Below are positions 1 through 7,837 of a stretch of DNA of 42,350 bases, piece after piece. How positions within the stretch are numbered: position 1 is the first letter of the stretch; each line of letters opens with the position of its first letter. A program made the translations under genes and the position numbers. This DNA is from a virus, in IMG/VR virus record IMGVR_UViG_3300007538_000052, positions 1 through 42,350 of that record, one strand, 5' to 3'. The notes below the pieces were generated by a model. It was not told the DNA's origin. It did not search any database and was given only the letters and a program-made list of their open reading frames with translations.

Positions 1-373
1 CGCCTGTATATAGTTGATGCCACGGAAATTCTTTATAACTTTTACACTCAGCATTAAAACGAGGAAAACTTAACGGAGGAACAATGTCTCCTTTAAGGAC
101 TCTTATAGTGCCTTCGTGTAAAAATTCTTTGCGAGCAGCATTTAAGCCGCCTACATACGCACCAGATCCTGGAACTCTAATAAAGGTTTCATTGTAGATT
201 TCAGAAAGTCGTCTAGCAACATCTCTTTCCCAATTACTACCTTTTGCTTTCTGTGGACTTGGCACGTGCTTACTTATACCTTGTAATATATTCTGCTCAA
301 AATTGTAATTTACCCACGCAGTAATTTCAAGCTGATACTCGTCAATTTGACTCAAATTAAAAATATTAGGCAT
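1..373 (-). CDS. Hjc-like PD-(D/E)XK nuclease, partial (C-terminus beyond window)
   Basis: Open frame from an ATG at 373 running leftward off the window edge; 124 residues are visible. The start overlaps the end of the gp46 gene by 8 bases, so the two are probably translationally coupled. Visible motifs match the catalytic layout of archaeal Hjc Holliday junction resolvases: an early Glu in NWERD (E49), the RVPGSGA loop (66-72), an Asp in KGDIVPP (D96), then E-x-K in NAECKSYK (E109, K111). From the family, such enzymes are metal-dependent DNA nucleases that cut branched DNA. The inferred role is resolving recombination or replication intermediates before packaging, alongside gp46/gp47. T4 itself uses the unrelated endonuclease VII (gp49). 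The exact substrate is not provable from sequence; another PD-(D/E)XK nuclease is the main alternative. Confidence 0.7.
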   Translation of the reverse strand, partial: MPNIFNLSQIDEYQLEITAWVNYNFEQNILQGISKHVPSPQKAKGSNWERDVARRLSEIYNETFIRVPGSGAYVGGLNAARKEFLHEGTIRVLKGDIVPPLSFPRFNAECKSYKEFPWHQLYTG

Positions 374-2123
374 CGGTTGTATCGTATGTTGTGAACCCGT
401 TTTCTTTTACTACTGTTAATGTATTGTGTACACGTCCAATAAGTTCATCTTTGTGCGAAACAAGCCACACACTCTTAGAACGCTCGCGAGTCATGTGTTT
501 TAAGATACCTAATGCGTTTTCAACACCTTGCGAATCTAGTCCATTGTCGATTAGCTCGTCAACAAATACAACATTAATTGGTTGGTATAGAGATTCCCAA
601 ACATCACGGAATGCCCATGACAAACTTAATATAAGTCTGTTACGTTCACCACGCGATAAGTTATCAAAATCCAAATCTCGTCCTAGATCGGTAATTTCTA
701 CAGAAAGATCATTTAAGAACTGTACTGTATGTCTTAATCCAATTTTGTCAAGATAATGCGTTAACCGAGAGTTTAGATACGCTAGATTCTGATCAATAAT
801 CTTTTTACGAATAAACGAATCCTTGTTAGTGAGCAATTTAAGCAAGAACTCTTGATGCTCTTGTAAATGTGCTAACTCATTTACACGATCATATGAAACT
901 TCTTGTAACGCTTGTTCTTCCATTTCTGTAATTTGCTCACTATATGGGTCTGTTTCATTGCGACGTGTTTCTAGCTGCGCACGAGCAGTTTCTAGTGTAT
1001 TTTTATGCTCCAATGCTTCTTGTAATGTTTTATAAAACGTTTGCGGCTTTGATCCAAGTTCGCCTAGTGCTTGTAATCCTTGATGTGCTTCGTCCCATTG
1101 ACCTTCATTGGTAACAATTTGAAGTGCTGCTTGTTGTAGATCGCCTTCTTTGTCTGCTAAAATTTCTTCATGTTTAGCATCGTGTAACTCTTGACCGCAC
1201 GCATGACACTTGTGATCCTTTAGTGAAGCAATTTCTTTTTCTAATTTTTGAATTTTAGTTCCAAGACGCTTATTCTCGGCGTCGATTGAGGTTTGATATA
1301 CTTGTAGTGTATCAATTTGTGTTTTCTTTTCGTTATATGCATCAATTTCAGCAAACGCTTTTACTTCTGCTTCAATATCAATGTGTTCAAGAGCTTCAAT
1401 GGATGCTTCATAATCGGCAACATCTTTTTGTTGATTATCTAACCACATACGTTGCCGACGTCTAACCGAATCGATTTGATCTTGAATACGTTGATTAGCA
1501 TCCATAACTGCTTGAATACGCAACTCTTCTTCTTTTTTGAGGTCTTTTGTATTTTTAGACTGCTCTTTTAGTTGCTCTGCTTTTTCGGTGAGCAATGTGA
1601 TGCCAAGCAATTGCTCGATAATATCACGCTGATCGTTGGCCCGCATACTGAGGAAAGGTTCGGTATACGTGTTCAAAGCCACAATATGCTTGAACATAGT
1701 GTGGCTTATACCTAGCAATTCCTCAATAGCTTTTTGTGTTTCTCGCGAATCACCCTGGGCGTTATCTGTTGATTCTTGTTCTTCATTTTCAATATAGAAC
1801 TTTAATACGTTAGGCTTGCGCCCACGCTCAATTCTGTACTCTTTGCCAGCGTACTCAAACTCTACAGAGCAAAGCATGCCTTTAGAATTTGTTTTGTTAA
1901 TTAAGTTATCTCGTTTAATGTTAGTCAGTGCTACACCGTAAAACGCATACGAAAGTGCGTTAATAATAGTAGTCTTACCTGTGCCATTACGAGCGCCATC
2001 GCCACCTAAGTCCATATTATTACCTAACACCAGGGTTAGATCATTGCGGTCAAAATGAACTGCTTGCGTAGCATTGCCTACGCTCATAAAGTTTTTAACG
2101 GTTAATGTGCGAATTGTTATCAT
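366..2123 (-). CDS. 46: gp46-like recombination endonuclease subunit (Rad50/SbcC-type ATPase)
   Basis: 585 residues, close to T4 gp46 (560). The N-terminal half-ATPase carries a Walker A motif, GARNGTGKTT, at about residues 43-52. Two long charged coiled-coil arms flank a zinc hook CHACG near residue 305. The C-terminal half has the ABC signature LSRGERNR and a Walker B, INVVFVDELIDNGLD, near residue 520. Rad50-type proteins dimerise through the hook and gate the partner nuclease gp47; in T4 the pair resects DNA ends for recombination-dependent replication. It lies downstream of gp47 in the same operon, but two glycosyltransferase-like ORFs separate them. The gap to the upstream ORF is 12 bases, and no strong ribosome binding site is visible before the ATG. 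Confidence 0.95.
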   Translation of the reverse strand: MITIRTLTVKNFMSVGNATQAVHFDRNDLTLVLGNNMDLGGDGARNGTGKTTIINALSYAFYGVALTNIKRDNLINKTNSKGMLCSVEFEYAGKEYRIERGRKPNVLKFYIENEEQESTDNAQGDSRETQKAIEELLGISHTMFKHIVALNTYTEPFLSMRANDQRDIIEQLLGITLLTEKAEQLKEQSKNTKDLKKEEELRIQAVMDANQRIQDQIDSVRRRQRMWLDNQQKDVADYEASIEALEHIDIEAEVKAFAEIDAYNEKKTQIDTLQVYQTSIDAENKRLGTKIQKLEKEIASLKDHKCHACGQELHDAKHEEILADKEGDLQQAALQIVTNEGQWDEAHQGLQALGELGSKPQTFYKTLQEALEHKNTLETARAQLETRRNETDPYSEQITEMEEQALQEVSYDRVNELAHLQEHQEFLLKLLTNKDSFIRKKIIDQNLAYLNSRLTHYLDKIGLRHTVQFLNDLSVEITDLGRDLDFDNLSRGERNRLILSLSWAFRDVWESLYQPINVVFVDELIDNGLDSQGVENALGILKHMTRERSKSVWLVSHKDELIGRVHNTLTVVKENGFTTYDTTDA

Positions 2124-2135
2124 TAATTTATTTGT

Positions 2136-2693
2136 TTATAATTTTGATAATAATTTTGAAATTGACTTTAGTTCTTGCTGCTCTAAGTCTTTTAAAATAT
2201 TAAAATTATGATTCAAGATAGGTGTATACTCTAACACAAAATCTTTTATTTTGTCAATGGGCATTTGTGTTAATCGGGTTATTTCGTCAAGTAAAAATTT
2301 CATACGATACACTGGATCAACTATTTGGTCATAATCTTCATTAATAAATGGAGCAAAAGTTTGAAAACCTTTGCTGCATAAAAATTTTAGTGTGTTAGGT
2401 GCACCTACAACTAAAAACGGTCTTTTGTTAATTATAGGACGAATTATTTTTTCAGATATCCGCGGATATTTGTAATCGAACACGGTTTCGGTAACAATGT
2501 CAATACCAATTAATTGATAAAAGTCTTTGACAATATCATTATGTCTGTTAATATGATGTCCGTTAGCAGAGCCGGTGATAATGTTGTCTGAATATTTTTC
2601 ATCAGTTGGTAAAGTGTTTAGCTCTCCATAGGTATTCCAATTTTCGTTAATTCTAGTAAATGGTTTAGTGTATATTCTATGTTTCATGATCAC
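2136..2693 (-). CDS. Glycosyltransferase-like protein, C-terminal-half homologue (GT-B type, possibly split gene)
   Basis: 185 residues from a GTG at 2693, which overlaps the previous stop as GTGA; an ATG at 2687 (MKHRIYTKPF) is an equally good start. Residues from about 60 on align nearly without gaps to the C-terminal part of the protein at 39724-40683. Shared features are an I-V-x-E-T segment, EKI-x-RPI, K-x-PF-x-V-x-G, GF-x-TF, and E-x-YD, and both end in a HN(F/Y)N segment. A Glu followed by E-K ahead of a small hydrophobic strand recalls the sugar-nucleotide-binding half of fucosyltransferase/exostosin-type GT-B enzymes; this family link is inference. The ORF lacks an acceptor-binding half of its own. 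The upstream ORF (2690-3244), in a different frame, could supply it, either as a separate subunit or because a frameshift split one gene. Confidence 0.5.
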   Translation of the reverse strand: MIMKHRIYTKPFTRINENWNTYGELNTLPTDEKYSDNIITGSANGHHINRHNDIVKDFYQLIGIDIVTETVFDYKYPRISEKIIRPIINKRPFLVVGAPNTLKFLCSKGFQTFAPFINEDYDQIVDPVYRMKFLLDEITRLTQMPIDKIKDFVLEYTPILNHNFNILKDLEQQELKSISKLLSKL

Positions 2694-3244
2694 GTATTAT
2701 TATAGGATGTTACAATTTTTTCTAATAGGTTATTATTTTTTAAAAAATGAAATAATCCGTTGCGATGAATTCTTTTTGCCCCCATCATGCATAACGCATG
2801 TTTTTTAATTTTAGCTGGATTAACATTAATATCTGGATAACAAAAATTATCTAGCATTAGGTCTGACGATGCGCTCATACAATTATCGATGATCAATGGT
2901 AAATCAAACTGATGTAATTTTTGAGGAATAAGGAATTTAAATTCTTCTTCGATACCTAAATGATCAGTTACAAAAATTACACGCCCTAACGAAATGTCAA
3001 CTTCTTGGAATGTCCTAACAAGATTAAAAATAGATAATCCATAAGGGCTTCCAGGAAGATAAAAGTCTGTATCACCGTGACATATAACATAATAATCGTT
3101 GTGTTGAAAAGTTTCTTTTTTTGTTCTTAATAAAATCGAGCGAAGTTTTTCAAAATCATCATCTATAAGTATTAGACTGATATTAGCGAGAATATTAACA
3201 TGCTTTGAAATTTCGCTAAGAAAGTTTTTTGTTACATTAGCCAT
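2690..3244 (-). CDS. Hypothetical protein, possible N-terminal half of a split glycosyltransferase
   Basis: 184 residues, not recognised on its own. It contains alternating hydrophobic strands and a segment HALCMMGAKRIHRNGLFHFL near the C-terminus. That segment resembles HFGLFVGRGNAPRLYLSSYL in the middle of the two-domain protein at 39724-40683, just before that protein's C-terminal domain. It overlaps the following ORF by 4 bases (GTGA); the following ORF is in the -1 frame and matches the C-terminal domain of the same protein. The simplest reading is that this ORF and the next are the two halves of one GT-B-like protein. The pair sits between gp47 and gp46, a place where T4 has only small unrelated genes. 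No signal peptide or membrane segment is obvious. The start ATG at 3244 lacks a clear ribosome binding site. Confidence 0.45.
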   Translation of the reverse strand: MANVTKNFLSEISKHVNILANISLILIDDDFEKLRSILLRTKKETFQHNDYYVICHGDTDFYLPGSPYGLSIFNLVRTFQEVDISLGRVIFVTDHLGIEEEFKFLIPQKLHQFDLPLIIDNCMSASSDLMLDNFCYPDINVNPAKIKKHALCMMGAKRIHRNGLFHFLKNNNLLEKIVTSYNNT

Positions 3245-3272
3245 AGTTAAAATATTCTATAATTTAGTGCCT

Positions 3273-4286
3273 TCATAAATTCCTATAAATTTCTAACAAT
3301 AATTGCTTATTATAAAAATCAGAGTCTATATTTGTTAATTGTTCTGTGATAATTTGGTCAACTGAGTGAAACATAACGGAGTCTGATGAATCTAATTCGT
3401 GCTCTTGATTTTTAGATTTTGGCAAAAGGCTAATTTCTCTAACACCGTAACTGTTTACAAATGTTTCTTTAATAAAGTTTGCTTCTTCGTAACTTACATT
3501 AATATCCAAATTAACACGAACATACATATTAGGTTTTAGAATTTGGTCGGCATGATCGATTAACGCTGACAAATCAACAACACGATATGTTGGTTGTTGA
3601 TCCCACGCAAAGAACTCTGGGTTCTGCCCCCATTCTAAGATTGTAGCACCACGCTGTTCATCACCAGCGTCAGCAAAGTTATGTGGGAACGCATTGCCAA
3701 TGTACGAAATATTACCCTTATTTTGACGCATATGAAAGTGCCCACTAAACACACGTTCAACACCTTTGAAATCATCTGCGTTAACTTCGCCGGTGTCGGG
3801 CATTTCTACCATTGCATTCATTTTAAAGTGCGGTAGTTCAAAATGACCAAACACATACTTGGATGTAATCTTTTGAATACGCTTATGATCATCACCAACT
3901 AGCCACGGAACAATAGTTACATCGCCATCAGTAAACCAATCATTAACAACATGAATGTTGGGCAAATGCTTCGCCCACTCTGCACCGTGAATGTCACGTT
4001 TGTCTCTATAATAAAGATCGTGATTACCGGGCAAGAAATAAAACCGATCAAATGCAGCACTCAATTTCTCTAAACTGCGCAAACTAAAATTTAATGTCTG
4101 TAGGTTAATACTAGCACGATGATGATGCCAATCACCGAGAAACATTCCGGTTTCGCAATTTTTACTTTTGGCTAAATCAATAAACCAATCCACAAAACTT
4201 TCGCAGTCTTGTAAATGTGTAATGCTATTATTCTTTAGCCCGAAGTGAATATCGGTAAAAATTGCTGCTCGTTTGAATAAGCTCAC
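3273..4286 (-). CDS. 47: gp47-like recombination endonuclease subunit (Mre11/SbcD-type nuclease)
   Basis: 337 residues, the same size as T4 gp47 (339). The calcineurin-like phosphoesterase metal-site motifs appear in order: D-x-H at D12/H14, GDWHHH at 51-56, GNHD at 87-90, GHFE with H148, and GHFH at 182-185. These coordinate two metal ions in Mre11 family nucleases. It would partner with the gp46 ATPase to process double-strand ends during recombination-dependent replication. The start is GTG at 4286, supported by GGAG about 8 bases upstream. It follows gp55 with a gap of about 60 bases that contains a small inverted repeat. Confidence 0.94.
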   Translation of the reverse strand: MSLFKRAAIFTDIHFGLKNNSITHLQDCESFVDWFIDLAKSKNCETGMFLGDWHHHRASINLQTLNFSLRSLEKLSAAFDRFYFLPGNHDLYYRDKRDIHGAEWAKHLPNIHVVNDWFTDGDVTIVPWLVGDDHKRIQKITSKYVFGHFELPHFKMNAMVEMPDTGEVNADDFKGVERVFSGHFHMRQNKGNISYIGNAFPHNFADAGDEQRGATILEWGQNPEFFAWDQQPTYRVVDLSALIDHADQILKPNMYVRVNLDINVSYEEANFIKETFVNSYGVREISLLPKSKNQEHELDSSDSVMFHSVDQIITEQLTNIDSDFYNKQLLLEIYRNL

Positions 4287-4311
4287 TCAAAAATCTCCAA
4301 TAACTTGTTTG

Positions 4312-4334
4312 TTGATAACCGATACTTTTATCAA
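4312..4334 (-). other. Inverted repeat in the gp55-gp47 intergenic gap
   Basis: TTGATAA and TTATCAA (7 bp arms, 4312-4318 and 4328-4334) are separated by 9 bases just upstream of the gp47 ribosome binding site. There is no U-run after it, so it is not a standard terminator. It might be an mRNA hairpin or processing site, or chance in AT-rich DNA. Confidence 0.3.
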
Positions 4335-4347
4335 ACATTAATTTGTT

Positions 4348-5250
4348 TTAATCCCCTAAATATTTCCCGTCAACATTCTCATTTGCAAATTGGCGAGTCC
4401 AACTCGGGTCAAGGCCATGCTGTTCAAGAATATCGTCACCAATATTCTGCATTTTCTTTTCAATGTTTAGTACACGGGTAAATGAGTTAGTAACTGCTGC
4501 TGTGTAATAAGCAAATGGATTCAGTGATTTTGCTTCGTTAAACTGTAAGCCAATTTGACAAAGTTGAAGCAGAGCTTGCGAACGCATTTCGTCATTATAA
4601 GTGTATCCACGCCAGTTAGAACGTGTAGCATAACGTTCACATAACTTCATATACATCATAGCAAGTTTATCTGTAACACGTCCGTGACTCTTACTAAAGT
4701 GTCCAGTTTCAAAATCACCACGCCAGTGACTACGGCCTACTTCGAACGGGTTACCATCTGCGTCGATTCTATAATGCTTGAATGGCGGAAAGTTACAACG
4801 AACTGGAACCATTTCTACATCGGGATCGTTAGCATCAACATCTGTGTCGTCGGTGTCTTCATCTAGATCTAAATCATCAAGCAAGTCTGCTGCTTTCTTT
4901 TTCTTAGGTTTAGTGCTTGCTTTTGTACGCTTCTTAGGTCCTAGCGGAACGTGTTCGTCGGTCATTACACGAATAACAATATCTTCGTTAGTAATAGATT
5001 TTGGATCTACAGTTTCGCCTGTGAGTTTAGACAAACGTGTGGCACGATTGTCACGTGCTTCTTTTAGTGTACGAACGTTGATCTTTTCAAGTCCGGTCTT
5101 GCCGTTTTCGTCCGGTTCTAAAATTAAATCAAAATCGCTGTCTGTAATCTTGTCTCGGTAAGAGCAAAATGTGTTCTTACTTTTGTGAATTTCTGCCAGT
5201 ATATCTTTGTTGTTTAGATAGTTTACTCTTTTCTGTTTTGGTTGATTCAT
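4348..5250 (-). CDS. 55: gp55-like RNA polymerase sigma factor for late transcription
   Basis: 300 residues. The ATG at 5250 is chosen over an upstream start at 5304 because AGGAGA (5255-5260) lies 4 bases before it and the sigma70 promoter elements overlap the longer N-terminus. The C-terminal half matches the gp55/sigma region 2 pattern: KLAMMYMKLCERYATRSN, then GYTYNDEMRSQALLQL, then LNPFAYYTAAVTNSFTRVLN and an EKK motif. In T4, gp55 replaces the host sigma on RNA polymerase and recognises TATAAATA with the sliding clamp and gp33. Compared with T4 gp55 (185 residues) it has an extended N-terminus and a Lys-rich then Asp-rich linker at about residues 110-150. The NATAAATA boxes in front of tail genes in this window are its expected targets. 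Confidence 0.9.
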   Translation of the reverse strand: MNQPKQKRVNYLNNKDILAEIHKSKNTFCSYRDKITDSDFDLILEPDENGKTGLEKINVRTLKEARDNRATRLSKLTGETVDPKSITNEDIVIRVMTDEHVPLGPKKRTKASTKPKKKKAADLLDDLDLDEDTDDTDVDANDPDVEMVPVRCNFPPFKHYRIDADGNPFEVGRSHWRGDFETGHFSKSHGRVTDKLAMMYMKLCERYATRSNWRGYTYNDEMRSQALLQLCQIGLQFNEAKSLNPFAYYTAAVTNSFTRVLNIEKKMQNIGDDILEQHGLDPSWTRQFANENVDGKYLGD

Positions 5251-5274
5251 TGAATCTCCTATAATAATACACTT

Positions 5275-5304
5275 ATTATATAACAAATTTGTGTATGATG
5301 TCAA
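5275..5304 (-). promoter_or_regulatory. Consensus sigma70-type promoter for the gp55 operon
   Basis: On the minus strand a -35 TTGACA (5299-5304) and a -10 TATAAT (5275-5280) are separated by 18 bases; both hexamers are perfect consensus. The expected transcript start is about 7 bases further on, just before the AGGAGA and ATG of gp55. This would allow the unmodified host polymerase to express gp55, gp47, the split glycosyltransferase, gp46 and the nuclease before the late switch. Confidence 0.85.
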
Positions 5305-5339
5305 TATTTTTTTGCATTATATACGCAGTTAATGGGTGA

Positions 5340-5347
5340 CATAAATA
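5340..5347 (+). promoter_or_regulatory. T4-type late promoter (CATAAATA) for the baseplate operon
   Basis: CATAAATA followed by ATG, giving the 11-base word CATAAATAATG that recurs at 14985 and 31680. T4 late promoters use TATAAATA at -10, and a variable first base is known in T4-like cyanophages. It is the only promoter-like element before the plus-strand baseplate genes and is divergent from the gp55 promoter. Confidence 0.75.
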
Positions 5348-5371
5348 ATGACACAAGGACACATTATTGAT

Positions 5372-7531
5372 ATGGCTATATTTGATTATGAAGGTTACAA
5401 TCAAGCACTTAGTGATGCAGAGGCGGATCGAGCCGCTGCTGTTAGCGCACGTAACAAACTCAGAAGTGATCTACAAGCAAAAGGTGTAACTTCCTGGCGC
5501 TCAGATCCACAGTATCAAGCATTAACCAATCAGATTAATCAGGCTAATCAGACTGTTGTAATATTAAAAAAGAATTCTGTTGAACCAGGCGAAGCAGCAG
5601 AAATTGATTTTGGTGGGAGTTCTGTGCCTTCTGCTGCAACTGACAGCCGCACACGTTTAGAATTACAACAAGCATCTCAGCAACCCCCAACACAGTCACC
5701 AGGAATTAGCCCAAGTGGCACAAAAACCACAAGCTCGGTAACACAAACTCCAACTAGCAGAACAGAACAGACAGTTACTTCTAGTGGAGGAGATGCCAAT
5801 GTAACGACGAATACACCCACATTTACGCGAACAGTAACCAAAACCAGTGTTCCGGATTATGCGCCAACAGCAGCACAGAAAGCAGCTAACGAAAGGTTAT
5901 CAAATGCTGATGAAGACCTATATAATGCACAACAAGATAAAAAAGAAACCATTGACAGATTGAAAGCGCAAGGGGTATCTGGTGCAGACGTGCTTAATCA
6001 TCCTGATTATAAAGCAGCGAATGCAGCATATCAAACAGCAAATTCTGAGTATGCATCTGCGCAACAAAATGCCACATCTTTAAATGTGCCCGGTACTTCT
6101 ACAACCAGCATTAACTCAACAACCAACAACTTTGCGTCTCCGACTGAAACTGCATATAGTCAACAGTCGGTTTCAGGAACAGATCCAGCATCATCGTTGG
6201 CTGATTATGGGGATCCAGATGCCGCAGTTGATGCATATCGAGCAAATACACAAGCAAGCATTAACCAACAACTAGCAGACAGAGATGCATATGAAGCAGG
6301 TGTCGAAGGCGAATACGATTACTATGAGAATCCAGCAGACGATCCTAATCTATGGTATGATGACAGTCTAGGCGAATATGTACCGCGCACAGACCGTCCC
6401 GAAGATTGGCAAGCCAGAGACCAAAACGAGTTTGTTTACAACGACGATCTTGGTGAATGGGTTCCCAGAGAAGATCTACCAGACAACTGGAACTATGGCG
6501 ACACCACAGTAACTCAAGAACCACAATATGATGATTTTGGGTGTATCATTGGTCAGGAAGAGTATGATGACACTGACGGAGTGTGTGTTCCTATTGGAGG
6601 AACTTCCAATTATCTGGGCGAACCAATTCCGGTTGATGATGAGTTCACAGACGTTGAAGCAGAACAATTGTTTGATGAGTTTGAGTTATCGTTTGATGAA
6701 ACACCTGAACCACCAATCAGTATTCGTGAAGCAAGAAAATCAAACAATCGAAACTACGACAAAAAAGACTGGAGATTTAAAATCAGACTAAGTCCATTCA
6801 GCGACTATCTGTATAATGATCCGCTCATGCACAATGCACATGTGTTGGCACCACTTAAAAAAACAGATGGGGTAATTTTTCCATATACTCCTAGCATTAC
6901 CGTCCCACATATGGCAAACTATGCAAGTTATGCATTGACACACAGTAACTATCGTGGATTTTTTTATCAGGGCAGTCAAATAGGTGACATTGTTGTCAAT
7001 GGAACATTTACAGCGCAAGATACTGACGAAGCTAATTATTTGTTAGCAGCCATTCATTTTTTTAAATCTGCTACCAAAATGTTTTATGGTCAGGACCAGC
7101 GCAGGGGTGTTCCACCACCATTGTTATACATGAATGGTTTTGGTGATTTTCAATTTGCTGAACATCCGTGTGTGTTAAGTACATTTAACTATACTATTCC
7201 TGATAATGTGGATTATGTGCGTGCTTATGCTGGACCTAACACCAATAACTTTGTGGGCAGAACAGACACAGCCATGGGCTATCAATCCTGGAGTAGCAAA
7301 ATTACACGATTAATAACTAGTAAATTGGAGTCAGGTGCACCACCCACGATACCTGATTTTGATTTGGCATTTGAAGGTGTTACTAAAATTTCACAAGACG
7401 AAACTTATGTGCCCACCAAGATTGGCATACAACTTACATTCCACCCAGTGGACAGCAGAGATCGCATCAGCAATCAATTCAGCCTCAGAAAATATGCATA
7501 TGGTGACTTAACCAAGAAAGGATTCTGGTAA
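5372..7531 (+). CDS. Baseplate/tail-tube-cap-like structural protein with extended N-terminus
   Basis: 719 residues from the ATG at 5372. An earlier ATG at 5348 directly abuts the late promoter box, so it would lie at or before the transcript start, while AAGGA (5355-5359) precedes 5372. The N-terminal 430 residues are hydrophilic and low in complexity. They hold two related helical repeats (about residues 12-65 and 176-240, each with a Lys-x-x-GV turn) and two copies of a W/Y-x-(D/N)-D-x-LGE-(Y/W)-VPR motif near 325-370. A cysteine pair, GCIIG...GVCVP, follows. The C-terminal 265 residues form a conserved-looking domain (QDTDEANYLLAAIHFFKSAT, then PPPLLYMNGFGDFQF, then DNVDYVRAY). This resembles tube-like baseplate proteins of T4-like marine phages, by position and pattern a gp48/gp54 candidate; this is inference. 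Confidence 0.55.
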   Translation: MAIFDYEGYNQALSDAEADRAAAVSARNKLRSDLQAKGVTSWRSDPQYQALTNQINQANQTVVILKKNSVEPGEAAEIDFGGSSVPSAATDSRTRLELQQASQQPPTQSPGISPSGTKTTSSVTQTPTSRTEQTVTSSGGDANVTTNTPTFTRTVTKTSVPDYAPTAAQKAANERLSNADEDLYNAQQDKKETIDRLKAQGVSGADVLNHPDYKAANAAYQTANSEYASAQQNATSLNVPGTSTTSINSTTNNFASPTETAYSQQSVSGTDPASSLADYGDPDAAVDAYRANTQASINQQLADRDAYEAGVEGEYDYYENPADDPNLWYDDSLGEYVPRTDRPEDWQARDQNEFVYNDDLGEWVPREDLPDNWNYGDTTVTQEPQYDDFGCIIGQEEYDDTDGVCVPIGGTSNYLGEPIPVDDEFTDVEAEQLFDEFELSFDETPEPPISIREARKSNNRNYDKKDWRFKIRLSPFSDYLYNDPLMHNAHVLAPLKKTDGVIFPYTPSITVPHMANYASYALTHSNYRGFFYQGSQIGDIVVNGTFTAQDTDEANYLLAAIHFFKSATKMFYGQDQRRGVPPPLLYMNGFGDFQFAEHPCVLSTFNYTIPDNVDYVRAYAGPNTNNFVGRTDTAMGYQSWSSKITRLITSKLESGAPPTIPDFDLAFEGVTKISQDETYVPTKIGIQLTFHPVDSRDRISNQFSLRKYAYGDLTKKGFW

Positions 7532-7836
7532 TGGCAAAAGTAAAATACACATCAGTTAGCCCATATTATAACACCGGTACTAACGAATTTTATCTGGATC
7601 TAATGGTAAATCGCAGCATACCCAAAAATGCTGATGATCGGTTATTCACAATCAACCAGGTATACAACCTGCGTCCCGATTTGTTGGCCTATGATTTATA
7701 TGGTTACAGCGAACTCTGGTGGGTATTTGCGCAGCGTAACCCTAATACACTGGTCGATCCTCTGGGTGATTTTACACTGGGCAAAAACATATATTTGCCT
7801 CAGTTAGAAACGTTGCGAGAAGTGTTAGGGTTCTAA
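7531..7836 (+). CDS. 53: gp53-like baseplate wedge protein
   Basis: 101 residues, starting in the TAATG overlap with the previous stop. It carries the pattern of phage gp53 wedge proteins: a DDRLFTINQVYNLRPDLLAY segment, LYGYSELWWVFAQRNPN, then DPLGDFTLGKNIYLP. The WWVFAQRNPN and the xIYLP end resemble a LysM-like fold seen in short gp53 homologues. T4 gp53 is longer (196 residues). In T4 it joins the wedge to the hub, which fits its place next to the hub candidates and gp5. Confidence 0.85.
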   Translation: MAKVKYTSVSPYYNTGTNEFYLDLMVNRSIPKNADDRLFTINQVYNLRPDLLAYDLYGYSELWWVFAQRNPNTLVDPLGDFTLGKNIYLPQLETLREVLGF

Positions 7837-7837
7837 C

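Noticed and set aside
5251-5304. Longer N-terminus for gp55
   Set aside because: The extra codons cover the -10 and -35 elements and the AGGAGA site, so they are regulatory rather than coding.
5348-5371. Upstream ATG for the first baseplate gene
   Set aside because: It directly abuts the late promoter box, so it would lie at or before the expected transcript start; the ATG at 5372 has AAGGA upstream.
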